DNA of 64,000 nt. Origin: Physella acuta. Taxonomy: Eukaryota; Mollusca; Gastropoda; Physidae. Shown here piece after piece: positions 1 through 13,498 of the stretch. The first letter of the stretch is position 1. Each line of letters starts with the position of its first letter. A program made the position numbers and the translations under genes. The stretch spans positions 466,501-530,500 of the forward strand of contig NW_026732312.1 of assembly GCF_028476545.1 (NCBI RefSeq). The letters run 5' to 3'. The notes beneath the pieces were generated by a model. That model had not been told where the DNA came from, did no database searches, and was given only the letters and a program-made list of their open reading frames with translations.

Positions 1-2377
1 CCACCAGTCTACATCAACACAACCACATCAACACAACCACATCAACACAACCACATCAACACAACCACCAGTCTACATCAACACAACCACATCAACACAA
101 CCACCAGTCTACATCAACACAACCACCAGTCCACACCAACACAACCACCAGTCCACACCACCACAACCACCAATCTACATCAACACAACCACCAGTCTAC
201 ATCATCACAACAACCAGTCCACATCAACACAACCACATCAACACAACCACATCAACACAACCACATCAACACAACCGCCAGTCCACATCACCACAACCAC
301 CAGTCCACATCAACACAACCACCAGTCTACATCATCACAACAACCAATCCACATCAACACAACCACATCAACACAACCACATCAACACAACCACATCACC
401 ACAACCACCAGTCTACATCAACACAACCACCAGTCTACATCAACACAACCACCTGTCTACATCATCACAACCACCAGTTATCACCACAACCACCAGTCTA
501 CATCAACACAACCACCAGTCTACATCAACACAACCAGTCTACAACACAACCACAAGTCCACATCAACATACCACATCAACACAACCACCAGTCCACATCA
601 ACACAACCACAAGTCTACATCAACACAACCACCTGTCCACATCATCACAACCACCTGTCTACATCAACACAACCACCAGTCTACATCAACACAACCACAT
701 CAACACAACCACCAGTCCACACCACCACAACCACATGTCTACATCAACACAACCACCAGTCCACTTCAACACAACCACCAGTCTACATCAACACAACCAC
801 ATCAACACAACCACATCAACACAACCACCAGTCTACATCAACACAACCACATCAACACAACCACCAGTCTACATCAACACAACCACCAGTCCACACCAAC
901 ACAACCACCAGTCCACACCACCACAACCACCAATCTACATCAACACAACCACCAGTCTACATCATCACAACAACCAGTCCACATCAACACAACCACATCA
1001 ACACAACCACATCAACACAACCGCCAGTCCACATCACCACAACCACCAGTCCACATCAACACAACCACCAGTCTACATCATCACAACAACCAGTCCACAT
1101 CAACACAACCACATCAACACAACCACATCAACACAACCACATCACCACAACCACCAGTCTACATCAACACAACCGCCAGTCTACATCAACACAACCACCA
1201 GTCTACATCAACACAACCACCAGTTATCACCACAACCACCAGTCTACATCAACACAACCACCAGTCTACATCAACACAACCACCAGTCTACATCAACACA
1301 ACCACCAGTCTACATCAACACAACCAGTCTACAACACAACCACAAGTCCACATCAACACAACCACATCAACACAACCACCAGTCCACATCAACACAACCA
1401 CCTGTCTACATCAACACAACCACCAGTCTACATCATCACAACCACCAGTCTACATCAACACAACCACCAGTCTACATCATCACAACCACCAGTCTACATC
1501 AACACAACCACCAGTCTACATCAACACAACCACCAGTCTACATCAACACAACCACATCAACACAACCACCTCAACACAACCACCAGTCTACATCAACACA
1601 ACCACCAGTCTACATCAACACAACCACCAGTCTACATCAACACAACCACCAGTCTACACCAACACAACAACCAGTTATCAACACAACCACCAGTCTACAT
1701 CAACACAACCACCAGTCTACATCAACACGACCACATCAACACAACCACCTCAACACAACCACCAGTCTACATCAACACAACCACCAGTCTACATCAACAC
1801 AACCACCAGTCTACATCAACACAACCACCAGTCTACATCAACACAACCACCAGTCTACACCACCACAACCACCAGTCTACACCAACACAACAACCAGTTA
1901 TCAACACAACCACCAGTCTACATCAACACAACCACCAGTCTACATCAACACAACCACCAGTCTACATCAACACAACCACCAGTCTACATCAACACAACCA
2001 CATCAACACAACCACCAGTCCACATCAAAACAACCACACCACCACAACCACCAGTCCACATCAACACAACCACCAGTCCACATCAACACAACCACCAGTC
2101 CACATCATCACAACCACCAGTCCACATCATCACAACCACCAGACATCAACACAACCACCAGTCCACACCACCACAACCACCAGTCCACATCAACACAACC
2201 ACCAGTCCACATCAACACAACCACCAGACTACATCAACACAACCACCAGACTACATCAACACAACCACCAGTCCACATCAACACAACCACCAGACTACAT
2301 CAACACAACCACCAGTCCACATCAACACAACCATCAGTCTACATCAACACAACCACTAGTCCACACCACCACAACCC
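1..2377. repeat. Minisatellite, ~22-bp unit (CCACCAGTCTACATCAACAC core)
   Basis: An imperfect tandem array fills the window from its first base. The main unit is about 22 bp, with shorter 14-15 bp variants that lack the CCAGTCTA part. Because 22 is not a multiple of 3, three units are read in turn in each frame, giving a long open frame (735-2615) of recurring His/Thr/Gln/Ser/Pro residues. Composition is A/C rich on the plus strand with almost no G. I see no start context, splice sites or conserved domain, so I treat the frame as a by-product. The array continues beyond the left edge. Confidence 0.95.
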
Positions 2378-3294
2378 CCACCAAAAAGGTGACGCCCGCC
2401 CAGGTCCGACACTAGCCTACCCAAGTCTGAACCTCGCTACCATACAACCGTCCATCCTGACACTCCACTATTTTATAACCACCCGACTTGTTTTACTTTT
2501 ACCTTTTACAAAACAACACCAGTCTATCTACAACACCCAGACAACATCGACAACACAATCTATAAGACACCAAAAACTTCGCCAACTCGAAGTTGTTTTA
2601 AAACGCAATGGGTAAAAATTTAAAAATAAACCTTGCATTCTTCAACTACAATCTGCACCTTTTAATTCTTGTGTCTTTCGATCGTTTTATGTTGGGGGCG
2701 CTGGTATTTTAATCTCAAAGAATGACAAAAGGTGTATTACGAAAGAAACGAAATAGATCAATAGAGTTCTCCCGCTTTGTTGGTTAACATTTAGTTCCCA
2801 TCAATGTTGGGGGTTTCAACGCGGTGAAGTCGTGTCAGGGAATCATTGGTTTATGGATGTCAAGTGCTAGGTGAGGTGTTGTGCGGGTGGCGATGGTGTG
2901 TTAGGGGCGTGTGGTGTTACAGGTGTGTGGGGATAATATTGGTGTTTGATGTGTGGTGTGATGGACGTTTGATGATAAAAGTGTATGGTGTTATATATTG
3001 TGTGAGGTGATTCAAAAGATTCACGTGTATGTGTTTACCAAAATGTTCAGGACAATTTCATGGTTCCACACAGCCCTTACTCCATACTATAACCACCCCT
3101 GTTCTACACTAAAGCCACCCCTACTCCACAATAAGACCACCCCACTTTCTCACTTAGACCACCCCTCCGGAAACTTTCATTATTGCTATGACCGGTTTGT
3201 TTGTATAAAATTAAATTGCCCACGTTACGATATATTAAAGTACACAACCTTTCCAATCGTGTGATCAAAGGCCAGACATTGTGGGCTAACAATG
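2378..3294. other. Unique sequence, no gene recognised
   Basis: Apart from short GT-rich and AC-rich patches (around 2880-2990 and 3060-3160) nothing recognisable was found. Short open frames here have no detectable family features. Confidence 0.5.
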
Positions 3295-3505
3295 GAGTCA
3301 AAACATGAGAAACCACGGTGAAGGTGTCACTAACATAAAGATCTCAACAACAGGATACATCAAAACACGAGAAACATCAACCACGGTGAAGGTGTCACTA
3401 ACATCTCAACAACAGGATACATCAAAACACGAGAACCGTCAACCACGGTGAAGGTGTCACTAACATCTCAACAACAGGATACATCAAAACACGTCTTTCA
3501 CATGA
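3295..3505. repeat. Three tandem copies of a ~65-bp unit
   Basis: The unit contains ACCACGGTGAAGGTGTCAC followed by a stretch ending in CATCAAAACACGAGA. The first copy carries a short extra insertion. Confidence 0.85.
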
Positions 3506-3539
3506 AGTGACACGACAATCGAAGTCAAAGTAGTATCAA

Positions 3540-4055
3540 AGTGAAGATTAGTCTGATTAAGGTCAAGAAAATAGATGGACTGCTTAGTCTACACAAGGTG
3601 ATAGATTTATAGCATAGTCTACACAAGGGGATAGGTTGATAGCCTAGTCTACACAAGGGAATAGATTGATAGCTTAATCTACACAAGGGAATAGATTGAT
3701 AGCTTAGTCTACACAAGGGGATAGGTTGATAGCCTAGTCTACACAAGGGAATAGATTGATAGCCTAGTCTACACAAGTGAATAGATTGATAGCTTAGTCT
3801 ACACAAGTGAATAGATTGATAGCTTAGTCTACACACGGAAATAGATTGATAGCCTAGTCTACACAAGGGGATAGGTTGATAGCCTAGTCTACACAATGGA
3901 ATAGATTGATAGCCTAGTCTACACAATGAAATAGATTGATAGCCTAGTCTACACAAGTGAATAGATTGATAGCCTAGTCTACACAAGAGAATAGATTGAT
4001 AGCCTATTCTACACAAGGGAATAGATTGATAGCCTAGTTTATCCAAGTGAATAGA
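3540..4055. repeat. Minisatellite, ~30-bp unit
   Basis: About 17 copies of a unit with core GATTGATAGCCTAGTCTACA. The unit length is a multiple of 3, so the minus strand stays open over the array; this is not evidence of coding. Confidence 0.93.
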
Positions 4056-4384
4056 CAGACAGCCCAACCTATACCTGCGAGCAGAATGACAAGACGTATA
4101 GATACTGAGCTTGAACTGAGACTTACACAACGGATTGTTGAGAGGGGTGGGGGGTCTGTTTTGTACTCTAAGTAGATCCATTTGCCTTAAACCTCCCCAA
4201 ACTCCTGGCATATCTGCTTTCCCCCCCCCCCCCCCCACATCCGTTCACAAAATCGAAGCTTGGCCATTGGATGATAATAAAGAAATTGAGATCTATTTTC
4301 CGTTCTATCCCTTCTGATAGGATACGCTAGGGATCGCCTTGTCAACGATATGATGGATGTAGACTGGGCACGTGGTGGCTCATG

Positions 4385-4500
4385 CAATGTTGGACATACA
4401 GATATATGTTGGACATACAGGCATATGTTCGACATACAGGCATATGCTGGACATGTCAGATATAGAAGCCATGTCGGACATACAGACATATGTTAGAGGT
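4385..4500. repeat. Short array of ~20-bp units (GGACATACAGGCATATGTT)
   Basis: Five to six diverged copies are visible. Nearby (4215-4236, 4740-4763, 5151-5164, 5275-5294) are long C homopolymers, and 4980-5260 is a degenerate repeat of CAAGACTCAAAATGCC-like words. Confidence 0.75.
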
Positions 4501-5389
4501 GGTAGAAAAGTTGGACATATAAACGCTGTTAGAACTGTGATGTAATGAGTGCGATGTTAAACGTGTGATGTAATGAGTGCGATGTTTGATGAACAAGAAA
4601 GTATTATTGAACTTTAACATCACTCAGTCACTGTGACTAATTAATTTATTTTTTTATAACGTGAAGCTATTGATTTAAAGTTGATCCTACGATTTTTGGC
4701 TACAAAATAGCACTCTCTGCGTAGTTGTATACGGATTAACCCCCGACCCCCCCCCCCCCCCCATCTAAACATTGGAATGTGTTGAGGCCTCCACCATTCT
4801 GGCACTGTACACACAGAATGCTGACGTCAGACTTGAACGCTGTGGTTATCGATTTTCTTTCTTGTTTGTTCGTCTGCTGGGAGAATTTTATTCGCCAGCC
4901 TCCGCCAAGGTCACCGGCGATATCGCACCCGGTCGGTACTGATACCAAATACGGTAGGTCGGCACGACAGTACGATACACCACAACAGGAATCGGCGGCA
5001 CCCCCACCCTGTCAAGACTCGGCGGCACCTCCACCCCAACAAGACTCTAAATGCCTTACCCCGACAACATAAATTGATACCCCCACCCAAACAAGACTCA
5101 AAATGCCCCACCCCAGCATATCAAAGTGGCAATCCAACAACTCAAAATGCCCCCCCCCCCCCCCAACAGATCAAAGTGACGCCCGAACCCTAACAACTCA
5201 AAATAGCACCCCATCCCATTAAGACTTAATGACAAATCCTACCTCTACAAGACTGAATATGTCGTCCTTCGTACCCCCCTCCCCCCCCCCCCCAGATGTG
5301 CGTGTTTAGAGGCTGTTACAGCCTCCCCACCGTGTGAGTGCTTCAGGGCACAGCATGCTTTATGGCAACAAGCGGCCCCTAGGCTTACC

Positions 5390-5850
5390 AGGGCATCTCA
5401 TCTACAAAGTTCACCAGGGCCATCTCATCTACAAAGCTTACCAGGGCCATCTCATCTACAAAGTTTACCAGGGCCATCTCATCTACAAAGTTTACCAGGG
5501 CCATCTCATCTACAAAGTTTACCAGGGCCATCTCATCTACAAAGTTTACCAGGGCCATCTCATCTACAAAGCTTACCAGGGCCATCTCATCTACAAAGTT
5601 TACCAGGGCCATCTCATCTACAAAGTTTACCAGGGCCATCTCATCTACAAAGTTTACCAGGGCCATCTCATCTACAAAGTTTACCAGGGCCATCTGATCT
5701 ACAAAGTTTACCAGGGCCATCTCATCTACAAAGTTTACCAGGGTCATCTCATCTACAAAGTTTACCAGGGCCATCTCATCTACAAAGTTTACCAGGGCCA
5801 TCTCATCTACAAAGTTTACCAGGGTCATCTCATCTACAAAGTATATAAGG
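5390..5850. repeat. Minisatellite, 27-bp unit, ~17 copies
   Basis: Very regular copies of a unit containing TTTACCAGGGCCATCTCATC. Both strands remain open because 27 is divisible by 3. On the minus strand each unit contains ATGGCCCTG followed by GTAA, which resembles an exon end plus splice donor; no exon of the SGSM gene could be recognised here. Confidence 0.95.
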
Positions 5851-6169
5851 GCCATTGCATCTACAAGGGCCGGGAACAACAGCTGCACGTGGCTCTGAAC
5901 TTCAACATGATAAAATTGGCTCTTAAAATCCAAACAGTTCTAGTATAATAATGAACTTCAACTGCACACAAATTACATGTTTTTTTCAGGTTTAAATGTT
6001 TTATTCCAGAATGTTCAAGTATTCAAATGACCATTACTGTACACCACATCAGCCTCTCACTTGATGGACTAGAGACCTCTGCTACACTAACATATCACTA
6101 GACATAACAAACAAGATGTCTGACGAGTCAGTTTCTCTCATATCTCCACTCAGTGCAGTCAAAACATAC

Positions 6170-6480
6170 GGACATGATGCTACATTTCTATAAAAAATGA
6201 CAAAATGCTACATTCCTACAAACTTAAAGGGACATAATACTACATTCCCACAAACCTAAAAAACAAAATGCTGTGCTTCATTCCTACAAACATATAGTGA
6301 CATAATGCTACATTCCTAAAACTTAAAGGGACAAAACATTGTATAACATCACTTAATTTGCTACAAACTTTTAGGGGCATAATCTTGTGCTACATGTCAA
6401 CAAACTGGGGAATAAAGCTGCTACTGGATTCCTACACGAATAAAGTATAAATGGACATAATGCTGGAAATATGACCTTCC
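6170..6480. repeat. Degenerate repeats of the SGSM exon 2 donor region
   Basis: Scattered words such as CTACATTCCTACAAACTTA and GGGACATAATGCTACATTC recur every 40-60 bp. They resemble diverged versions of the sequence at 6713-6790, which flanks and overlaps the splice donor of SGSM exon 2. Confidence 0.55.
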
Positions 6481-6712
6481 AGTAAAGGTCCCCGGCCAGG
6501 GTGCAAAAGTTACTAGATGAACTTCAACAGCCACATGTTGTTGACCAAGGTGAGCCACCTAAAAGGAGGCATCTGGCTGTGGTCAGGCTTGGAGATTGGT
6601 GGGCAGCGTCATGTGACACTATGCCCTAGACACAGCACTCAGTGGTGCCCCAACCACCAAAAAAAAAAAACAAGGGTTAATGGATGATTTACATTAAGAA
6701 TCCTGCGGCTAC

Positions 6713-6792
6713 ATTCCTACAAACTTACCACAAAGGGATGTAATGCTGCGGCTAGATTCCTACAAACTTACCACAAAGGGATGTAATGCTGC
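6713..6792 (-). repeat. Duplicated exon end and splice donor of SGSM exon 2
   Basis: The true exon end (ATTACATCCCTTTGTG|GTAA, donor at 6771) is followed about 45 bp into the intron by a near-exact copy carrying the same exon bases and the same donor, then by more diverged traces. Confidence 0.8.
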
Positions 6793-8423
6793 TGCTCTCT
6801 TCATGGACAAACTTGCGTGTGACAGCCTCTTCCATGATTTGTTTCACCTGACAGGTGGGGAGAATAAAACAACACATACAGACGCTGTCTCTAGTGTGAC
6901 ATTTTATCCTATTAGTTACACGCTGTCTCTAGTGTGACATTTTATCCTATTAGTTACACGCTGTCTCTAGTGTGACATTTTATCCTATTAGTTACACGCT
7001 GTCTCTAGTGTGACATTTTATCCTATTAGTTACACGCTGTCTCTAGTGTGACATTTTATCCTATTAGTTACACGCTGTCTTTAGTGTGATATTTTATCCT
7101 ATTGGTTACACTGTTAACTAGTTGCTTTTGGGATTTCTGATTATCATAGAAATGATTGCATTATGTTTATAATTAAAATTTCTGCTATTTGGTCAATTGA
7201 GACAGGAAAAAGTATGTTTATCTGTATATATTAGTCCACATGTTGGTCAGTAGGAATGGAGTATGTTGGTCAGTACGAATGGAGTATCTTGGTCCGTATG
7301 AATGGAGTATCTTGGTCCGTATGAATGGAGTATCTTGGTCCGTATGAATGGAGTATGTTGGTCACTAAGAATGGAGTATACTAGTCACTATGAATACAAC
7401 ATGATTATAAGTAAGAATATTATTAGCTATATTTTAAACATTGTGAACAGAGTATAAAAAGGTACTAGAATATATAGGCACTGGGCTAAAAACTTATATA
7501 TTCTGGTATATTCAGATTTTTAAAAAAATTACAAATGATTTTACTGGTCTAATTCATGAGCTTGTTGATACTCTGATTACTAGCTTGAAAATCAGAGTGA
7601 AATCAAGCTCTTCTTTCTATGTATTACACAGCTTTCAAGAGTGCTGCAAGTAAAAACAGAAACCCATGATAGTGTTTTAAAGTTGAATTTTAGATTTTTT
7701 TTAACCTTTCAAAAAAATGAATGTTGTAGGCTGAAGTAAAAAAAAATTAATTAAACAATTAAAATGTGATGAAGTAAAAGCTAGAGTTGCTGCTATAGAA
7801 GTATAGTATAATATTACTAAGTAAGCCTATATTTATAGGTTACTAATTAGGCCTAAATTAAACTTTATTAATTAGGCCCTAATATATTTTTATTTAGCAT
7901 ACCACAATTATCCAATAGAACTAAAATCAAGGCCCAGTGGTCCCCAATACTATATATTGAATAGGCCTACATTTTTACATTGTTTATTATTAATATTTGA
8001 TTGGACAAATAGTATACTATAATAAGAGGGCATGCCTAAGCTATTCTTATTGTTTCTCTAACTTAATCATTTCTTCTAATTCTATCTAAATCTTTAGTTT
8101 AACAATCAAGTTATGTCTAGTTAAGTAATCAAGACTAATCTAATAAGGTGAAAAGGTGGGAAACTAAATTCGTAACTAACTCTCAGTACAACTAGAATAT
8201 AGATTCTAGTTGGCTTTGCTTTGGAGCTCTTATTATTAAACATAAATCATGCTAAATAAATTATGCGAATTGAATTTCGACATAGGAACTATTCTACATA
8301 AAATTCAGAAGAACTACGCTGTAATTTAAGGAAGCTCACCTCTTTTTTCACTGCTCTTAAAAGTCGCTGACGCTCTTCAGATTCAGATGCCATTCTTTCT
8401 GATGCCATTCTTTCCGATATCAT
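6772..8423 (-). CDS. SGSM-like RUN/TBC protein, first two coding exons (partial)
   Basis: Small G-protein signalling modulators bind Rab GTPases through an N-terminal RUN domain and carry a C-terminal TBC Rab-GAP domain. Exon 1 (8423-8340) ends ...[12 protein letters not shown] and exon 2 (6847-6772) reads [20 protein letters not shown] then ITSLC, joined in phase 0 by GTGAGC and a CAG acceptor. This closely matches the start of vertebrate SGSM1/2 ([20 protein letters not shown]). Exon 2 ends in phase 1 at TTTGTG|GTAAGT. The chosen start is the ATG at 8423 ([14 protein letters not shown]); ATGs at 8408 and 8393 lie in a duplicated MASE segment and the frame is also open to an ATG at 8543. The rest of the RUN domain and the TBC domain were not found; the gene must continue left, perhaps beyond the window. 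Confidence 0.82.
6886..7115. repeat. Six copies of a 38-bp unit in SGSM intron 1
   Basis: Nearly identical units containing CGCTGTCTCTAGTGTGACAT; the last copy is diverged. The array starts about 40 bp upstream of the exon 2 acceptor (6848). Confidence 0.93.
7240..7385. repeat. Short array, 23-bp unit (ATGAATGGAGTATCTTGGTC)
   Basis: Five to six copies with point differences, inside SGSM intron 1. The rest of the intron (7390-8339) is AT-rich unique sequence. Confidence 0.85.
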
Positions 8424-8543
8424 CCTGTAATTACTATCCCAATAGCATCTGCGCAAGAAAGACGGTGCAAATAATTCGTCAATGGCGCAATAGATTGTCC
8501 ACCGCCATCTCCATCCATCGATAATTTCTCCGTTTCCATACAC

Positions 8544-9116
8544 GCCTACACAGCCTCATCACTCCCGGATGTTTACACTCCCAACATTAATGCAACAAAA
8601 AGTTCAGAGTATGGTGTCCTTTTTTGTCTCTTAATTATAAAACTCAAACATTTCAAAAGTAGCAATTTATGTTTCATTATTTATCTATATCTACGTTCTT
8701 TAAAACTATAATGTTTTTTTTTAAATACATTTGCTTTAGCTGCACATTAGTTGGGTCAAAAATTATGTTCACATTGTTGTGAAATAAAATGTACAATTCT
8801 TTATGGTACATTTTAACAGATGATTGAGATATATTGATTTGTCTCTAACTTTGGATCTGTGTTTGACCATGATAGCCTATATTATATTATAAAAGGGTCA
8901 AGTATTCAGAAATTAAGCGCAGTCGATTCTCAAATGAAAGCGCCATTTCTACATTTTCTGTAAGTAGTGTAGAGCGGCAATAAACATTTAAAACGTGGGC
9001 TATCGTGCGTATTTAAAAAAATGCATTATATTAAGCCTTTAAAAAAACACGAGAGGTGAGAGTGGTTTATTATTTTGTTCTATTGTGTTTATCTTTAAAT
9101 CCAAGTCTAATGTGTT
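8544..9116. other. Upstream region of the SGSM-like gene, no other gene seen
   Basis: AT-rich unique sequence upstream of SGSM exon 1. A promoter for the minus-strand gene should lie near 8550-8700, but no clear core element was found. Confidence 0.4.
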
Positions 9117-9213
9117 CAGAGTTTCTTTTCCGGTCATCTCTACGGGTCCACCCCGAAAATTTCAAGTGCCCCCCCCCCCCCTCCCCCGGAGAAAAAAGTC
9201 TGGAAAACCACTG
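9117..9213 (+). mobile_element. Short hAT-like MITE, internally deleted copy
   Basis: The ends are CAGAGTTTCTTTTCC and a diverged right end ...CTGGAAAACCACTG, an imperfect inverted pair. It is flanked by the perfect 8-bp target duplication AATGTGTT (9109-9116 and 9214-9221). It contains AAATTTCAAGTGCC followed by a C run, as in the longer family members at 51999 and 55611. Confidence 0.85.
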
Positions 9214-9499
9214 AATGTGTTGTGGTGAAGTTATGAATGTATTCATCTTTTTTTTTTTTTAAAAAAAACCGCATATAGTTAATCATGATTTAGTAGCCCA
9301 AAAACTAAAAGTATTATTTAAAATATTTTTAACACAAACCCTTTGCAAATATGATGAAAATAAGGTAATGTGATGTAATCAAGACCTGATTACACGATTG
9401 CAACTCACCCATTTGTAATCAAGGTTTAGATTTGGGAGGGGCCAATGCTTTTAACTCACTAATCTGTAATAAGGGTCTGATTATAGAGGGTGACATAGG

Positions 9500-11415
9500 T
9501 TTTTACACATGACATCACGCACCAGACACATCCCATTGTACACGCACTAGACACATCCCATCCTACACGCGACAGACACATCTTATCCTACACGCACCAG
9601 ACACATCCCATCATACACGCAACAGGCACATCCCATCATACGCGCACCAGACACATCCCATCCTACACGCGACAGACACATCCCATCATACACGCACCAG
9701 ACACATCCCATCATACGCGCACCAGACACATCCCATCCTACACGCGACAGACACATCTTATCCTACACGCACCAGACACATCCCATCATACACGCAACAG
9801 GCACATCCCATCATACACGCACCAGACACATCCCGTCCTACACGCACTAGACACATCCCATCCTACACGCGACAGACACATCTTATCCTACACGCACCAG
9901 ACACGACATCCCATCATACATGCACCAGACACTTCCCATCCTACACGCACCAGACACATCCCATCCTACACGCACCAGACACATCCCATCCTACACGCGA
10001 CAGGCACATCCCATCCTACACGTACCAGACACATCCCATCCTACACGCACCAGACAAATCCCATCCTACACGCACCAGACACATCCCATCATACACGCAC
10101 CAGACACATCCCATCCTACACGCGACAGACACATCCCATCCTACACGCACCAAACACATCCCATCCTACACGCACCAGACACATCCCATCCTACACGCGA
10201 CAGATACATCCCATTCTACACGCACCAGACACATCCCATCCTACACGCGACAGGCACATCCCATCCTACACGCGACAGACACATCCCATTCTACACGCAC
10301 CAGACACATCCCTTCCTACACGCACCAGACACATCCCATCCTACACGCGACAGGCACATCCCATTCTACACGCACCAGACACATCCCATCCTACACGCAC
10401 GAGACACATCCCATCCTACACGCACCAGACACATCCCATTCTACACGCACCAGACACATCCCATCCTACACGCACTAGACACATCCCATCCTACACGCAC
10501 CAGACACATCCCATCCTACACGCGACAGATACATCCCATTCTACACGCACCAGACACATCCCATCCTACACGCGACAGGCACATCCCATCCTACACGCGA
10601 CAGACACATCCCATTCTACACGCACCAGACACATCCCATCCTACACGCACCAGACACATCCCATCCTACACGCGACAGGCACATCCCATTCTACACGCAC
10701 CAGACACATCCCATCCTACACGCACGAGACACATCCCATCCTACACGCACCAGACACATCCCATTCTACACGCACCAGACACATCCCATCCTACAAGCAC
10801 TAGACACATCCCATCCTACACGCACCATACACATCCCATTCTACACGCACCAGACACATCCCATCCTACACGCGACAGACACATCCCATCCTACACGCAC
10901 CAGACACATCCCATCCTACACGCACCAGACACATCCCATCCTACACGCACCAGACACATCCCATCCTACACGCACCAGACACATCCTATCCTACACGCAC
11001 CAGACACATCCCATCATACACGCACCAGACACATCCCATTCTACACGCACCAGACACATCCCATCCTACACGCACCAGACACATCCCATTCTACACGCAC
11101 CAGATACATCCCATCATACACGCACCAGACACATCCCATCCTACACGCGACAGACACATCATATCCTACATGCACCAGACACATCCCATCCTACACGCAC
11201 CAGACACATCCCATCCTACACGCACCAGACACATCCCATTCTACACGCACCAGACACATCCCATCCTACACGCACCAGACACATCCCATCCTACACGCGA
11301 CAGACACATCATATCCTACACGCACCAGACACATCCAATCATACACGCGCCACACACGGCATTCCATCTTACACATGTTATACATGACATTCCATCTTAT
11401 ACATCCTACATGTGA
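9500..11415. repeat. Large minisatellite, 24-bp unit, ~79 copies
   Basis: The unit has the core CACGCACCAGACACATCCCA. Variants (CGCGACAGACAC, CGCACTAGAC) alternate in higher-order patterns; for example, blocks near 10,200-10,480 and 10,525-10,790 repeat as a unit of about 320 bp. Because 24 is divisible by 3, a 507-codon frame (9920-11443) of His/Thr/Pro/Ser/Arg repeats stays open; there is no other sign of coding. Confidence 0.95.
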
Positions 11416-11657
11416 TCATATATTGGCTAGGCATTCGAAGTAAACATGTTAAGTGAACATAAAGTGAACTATATTGGTTCTACCGTTTATTTCATCGCCT
11501 TAACCGGTCAAGAGATACAGAAAAATACAAACTGGCGTTTGGCCCACAGCTCGCATATCCTGCTAACGGAAATTGAATTCATTATTTCATAAGGCAATTC
11601 AATAATATCAACGGCATCATGGACATTGGTCTCATACAGGCAGAAAGTGAAACTAAT

Positions 11658-11935
11658 TAGGGGTCATTCATAAATGGCATCACACTTTTTGACTTTTTTT
11701 AACCGCCCCCCCCCCCTTTAACCGGCAATTGACCTCCTCTAAATTGCAGTGCAGTTGTTGTTTTTTTTATTTGTTTTAAAACATATATTTCTTGAGCGAA
11801 TTAATCATTTTCCATTACAATTTACAAAAATAATCTTTAAAAACACGAGAGAAAAAAATCAATTTTTAACATTGCTTTTTTGTGTTTCGTCACATTGACC
11901 CCCCCCCCCCCCCCCTCGTCATCAAAATTTCCTTA
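11658..11935. mobile_element. Possible short interspersed element with C tracts
   Basis: It begins GGGGTCATTCATAAATGGCA, contains TTTTTGACTTTTTTT and two C homopolymers (11705-11715, 11900-11915). Similar ends (GACGTC-n-TTTATGGATGACCCC) occur at 29147-29168 and 48610-48642 in opposite orientation, so this may be a dispersed family. Target duplications were not found. Confidence 0.4.
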
Positions 11936-12232
11936 TAGCTTTCATGCGATCTGTTAAAATACAAAAAGAAAAAAATAACCATCGGTTGTCGAAATGGAGG
12001 AGGGTACACATGTTAAATAAAGTACCTAATATATAATTACAGCTAATTTTCATATAATGTTTTAGCGCCAAAAAGTCGAGTTAAATTGTAGATCTAACAA
12101 AACCAGTAAATTAGAACTTAGGGTTCATGCAAAAACCTAGGAGCGTCAATGTATATACAATGTAGATACATAATGATAAACATAATGTTGCTATAGGAAA
12201 GGTTAAACAATAATCTGAATTCGTGCATGTAT

Positions 12233-13120
<888 letters not shown>

Positions 13121-13498
13121 GCCTATATATAATTATATATGGCTTATGTAGTATATAATCCATTGAATGTAGAGATCTTTTTGTAGTTGACAAGTAAATG
13201 GGCAACAATTCCCAAAGTTCCTGGAAAATAGTACCACCTTTTTTCTTGTTTCGTTTTTATGAGGCATCATTGTTGAGAGTAATTTGATTTTAAAGTAATT
13301 TGTCTCTAAGTATTCCCACAATGATTTAAAAGAACATATGAATACCATTTAAACTAATATAAATATTTCTTTTTTTAAAATAACGTTATTCTGTTTTAAT
13401 ATTAATGGATGTTATTTGGAAATAAAAAGAATTACCGGGAAGTTATGCTATATAATAAATCCTCTAGTTTGGGAGAATAATATTTTCTTTGTAACAAA

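Noticed and set aside
735-2615. 626-codon open frame rich in His, Thr, Gln, Ser, Pro
   Set aside because: It is a by-product of a 22-bp array read in three rotating frames; no start context, no domain, and the reading ends soon after the array.
5334-5948. Plus- and minus-strand frames over the 27-bp array
   Set aside because: Both strands are open because of the period; no recognised domain. A coding role on the minus strand for SGSM was considered but no RUN-domain match was seen.
9920-11443. 507-codon open frame of repeating His-Pro-Thr-Arg units
   Set aside because: A 24-bp unit is divisible by 3 and lacks stops in this frame; nothing else supports a protein.
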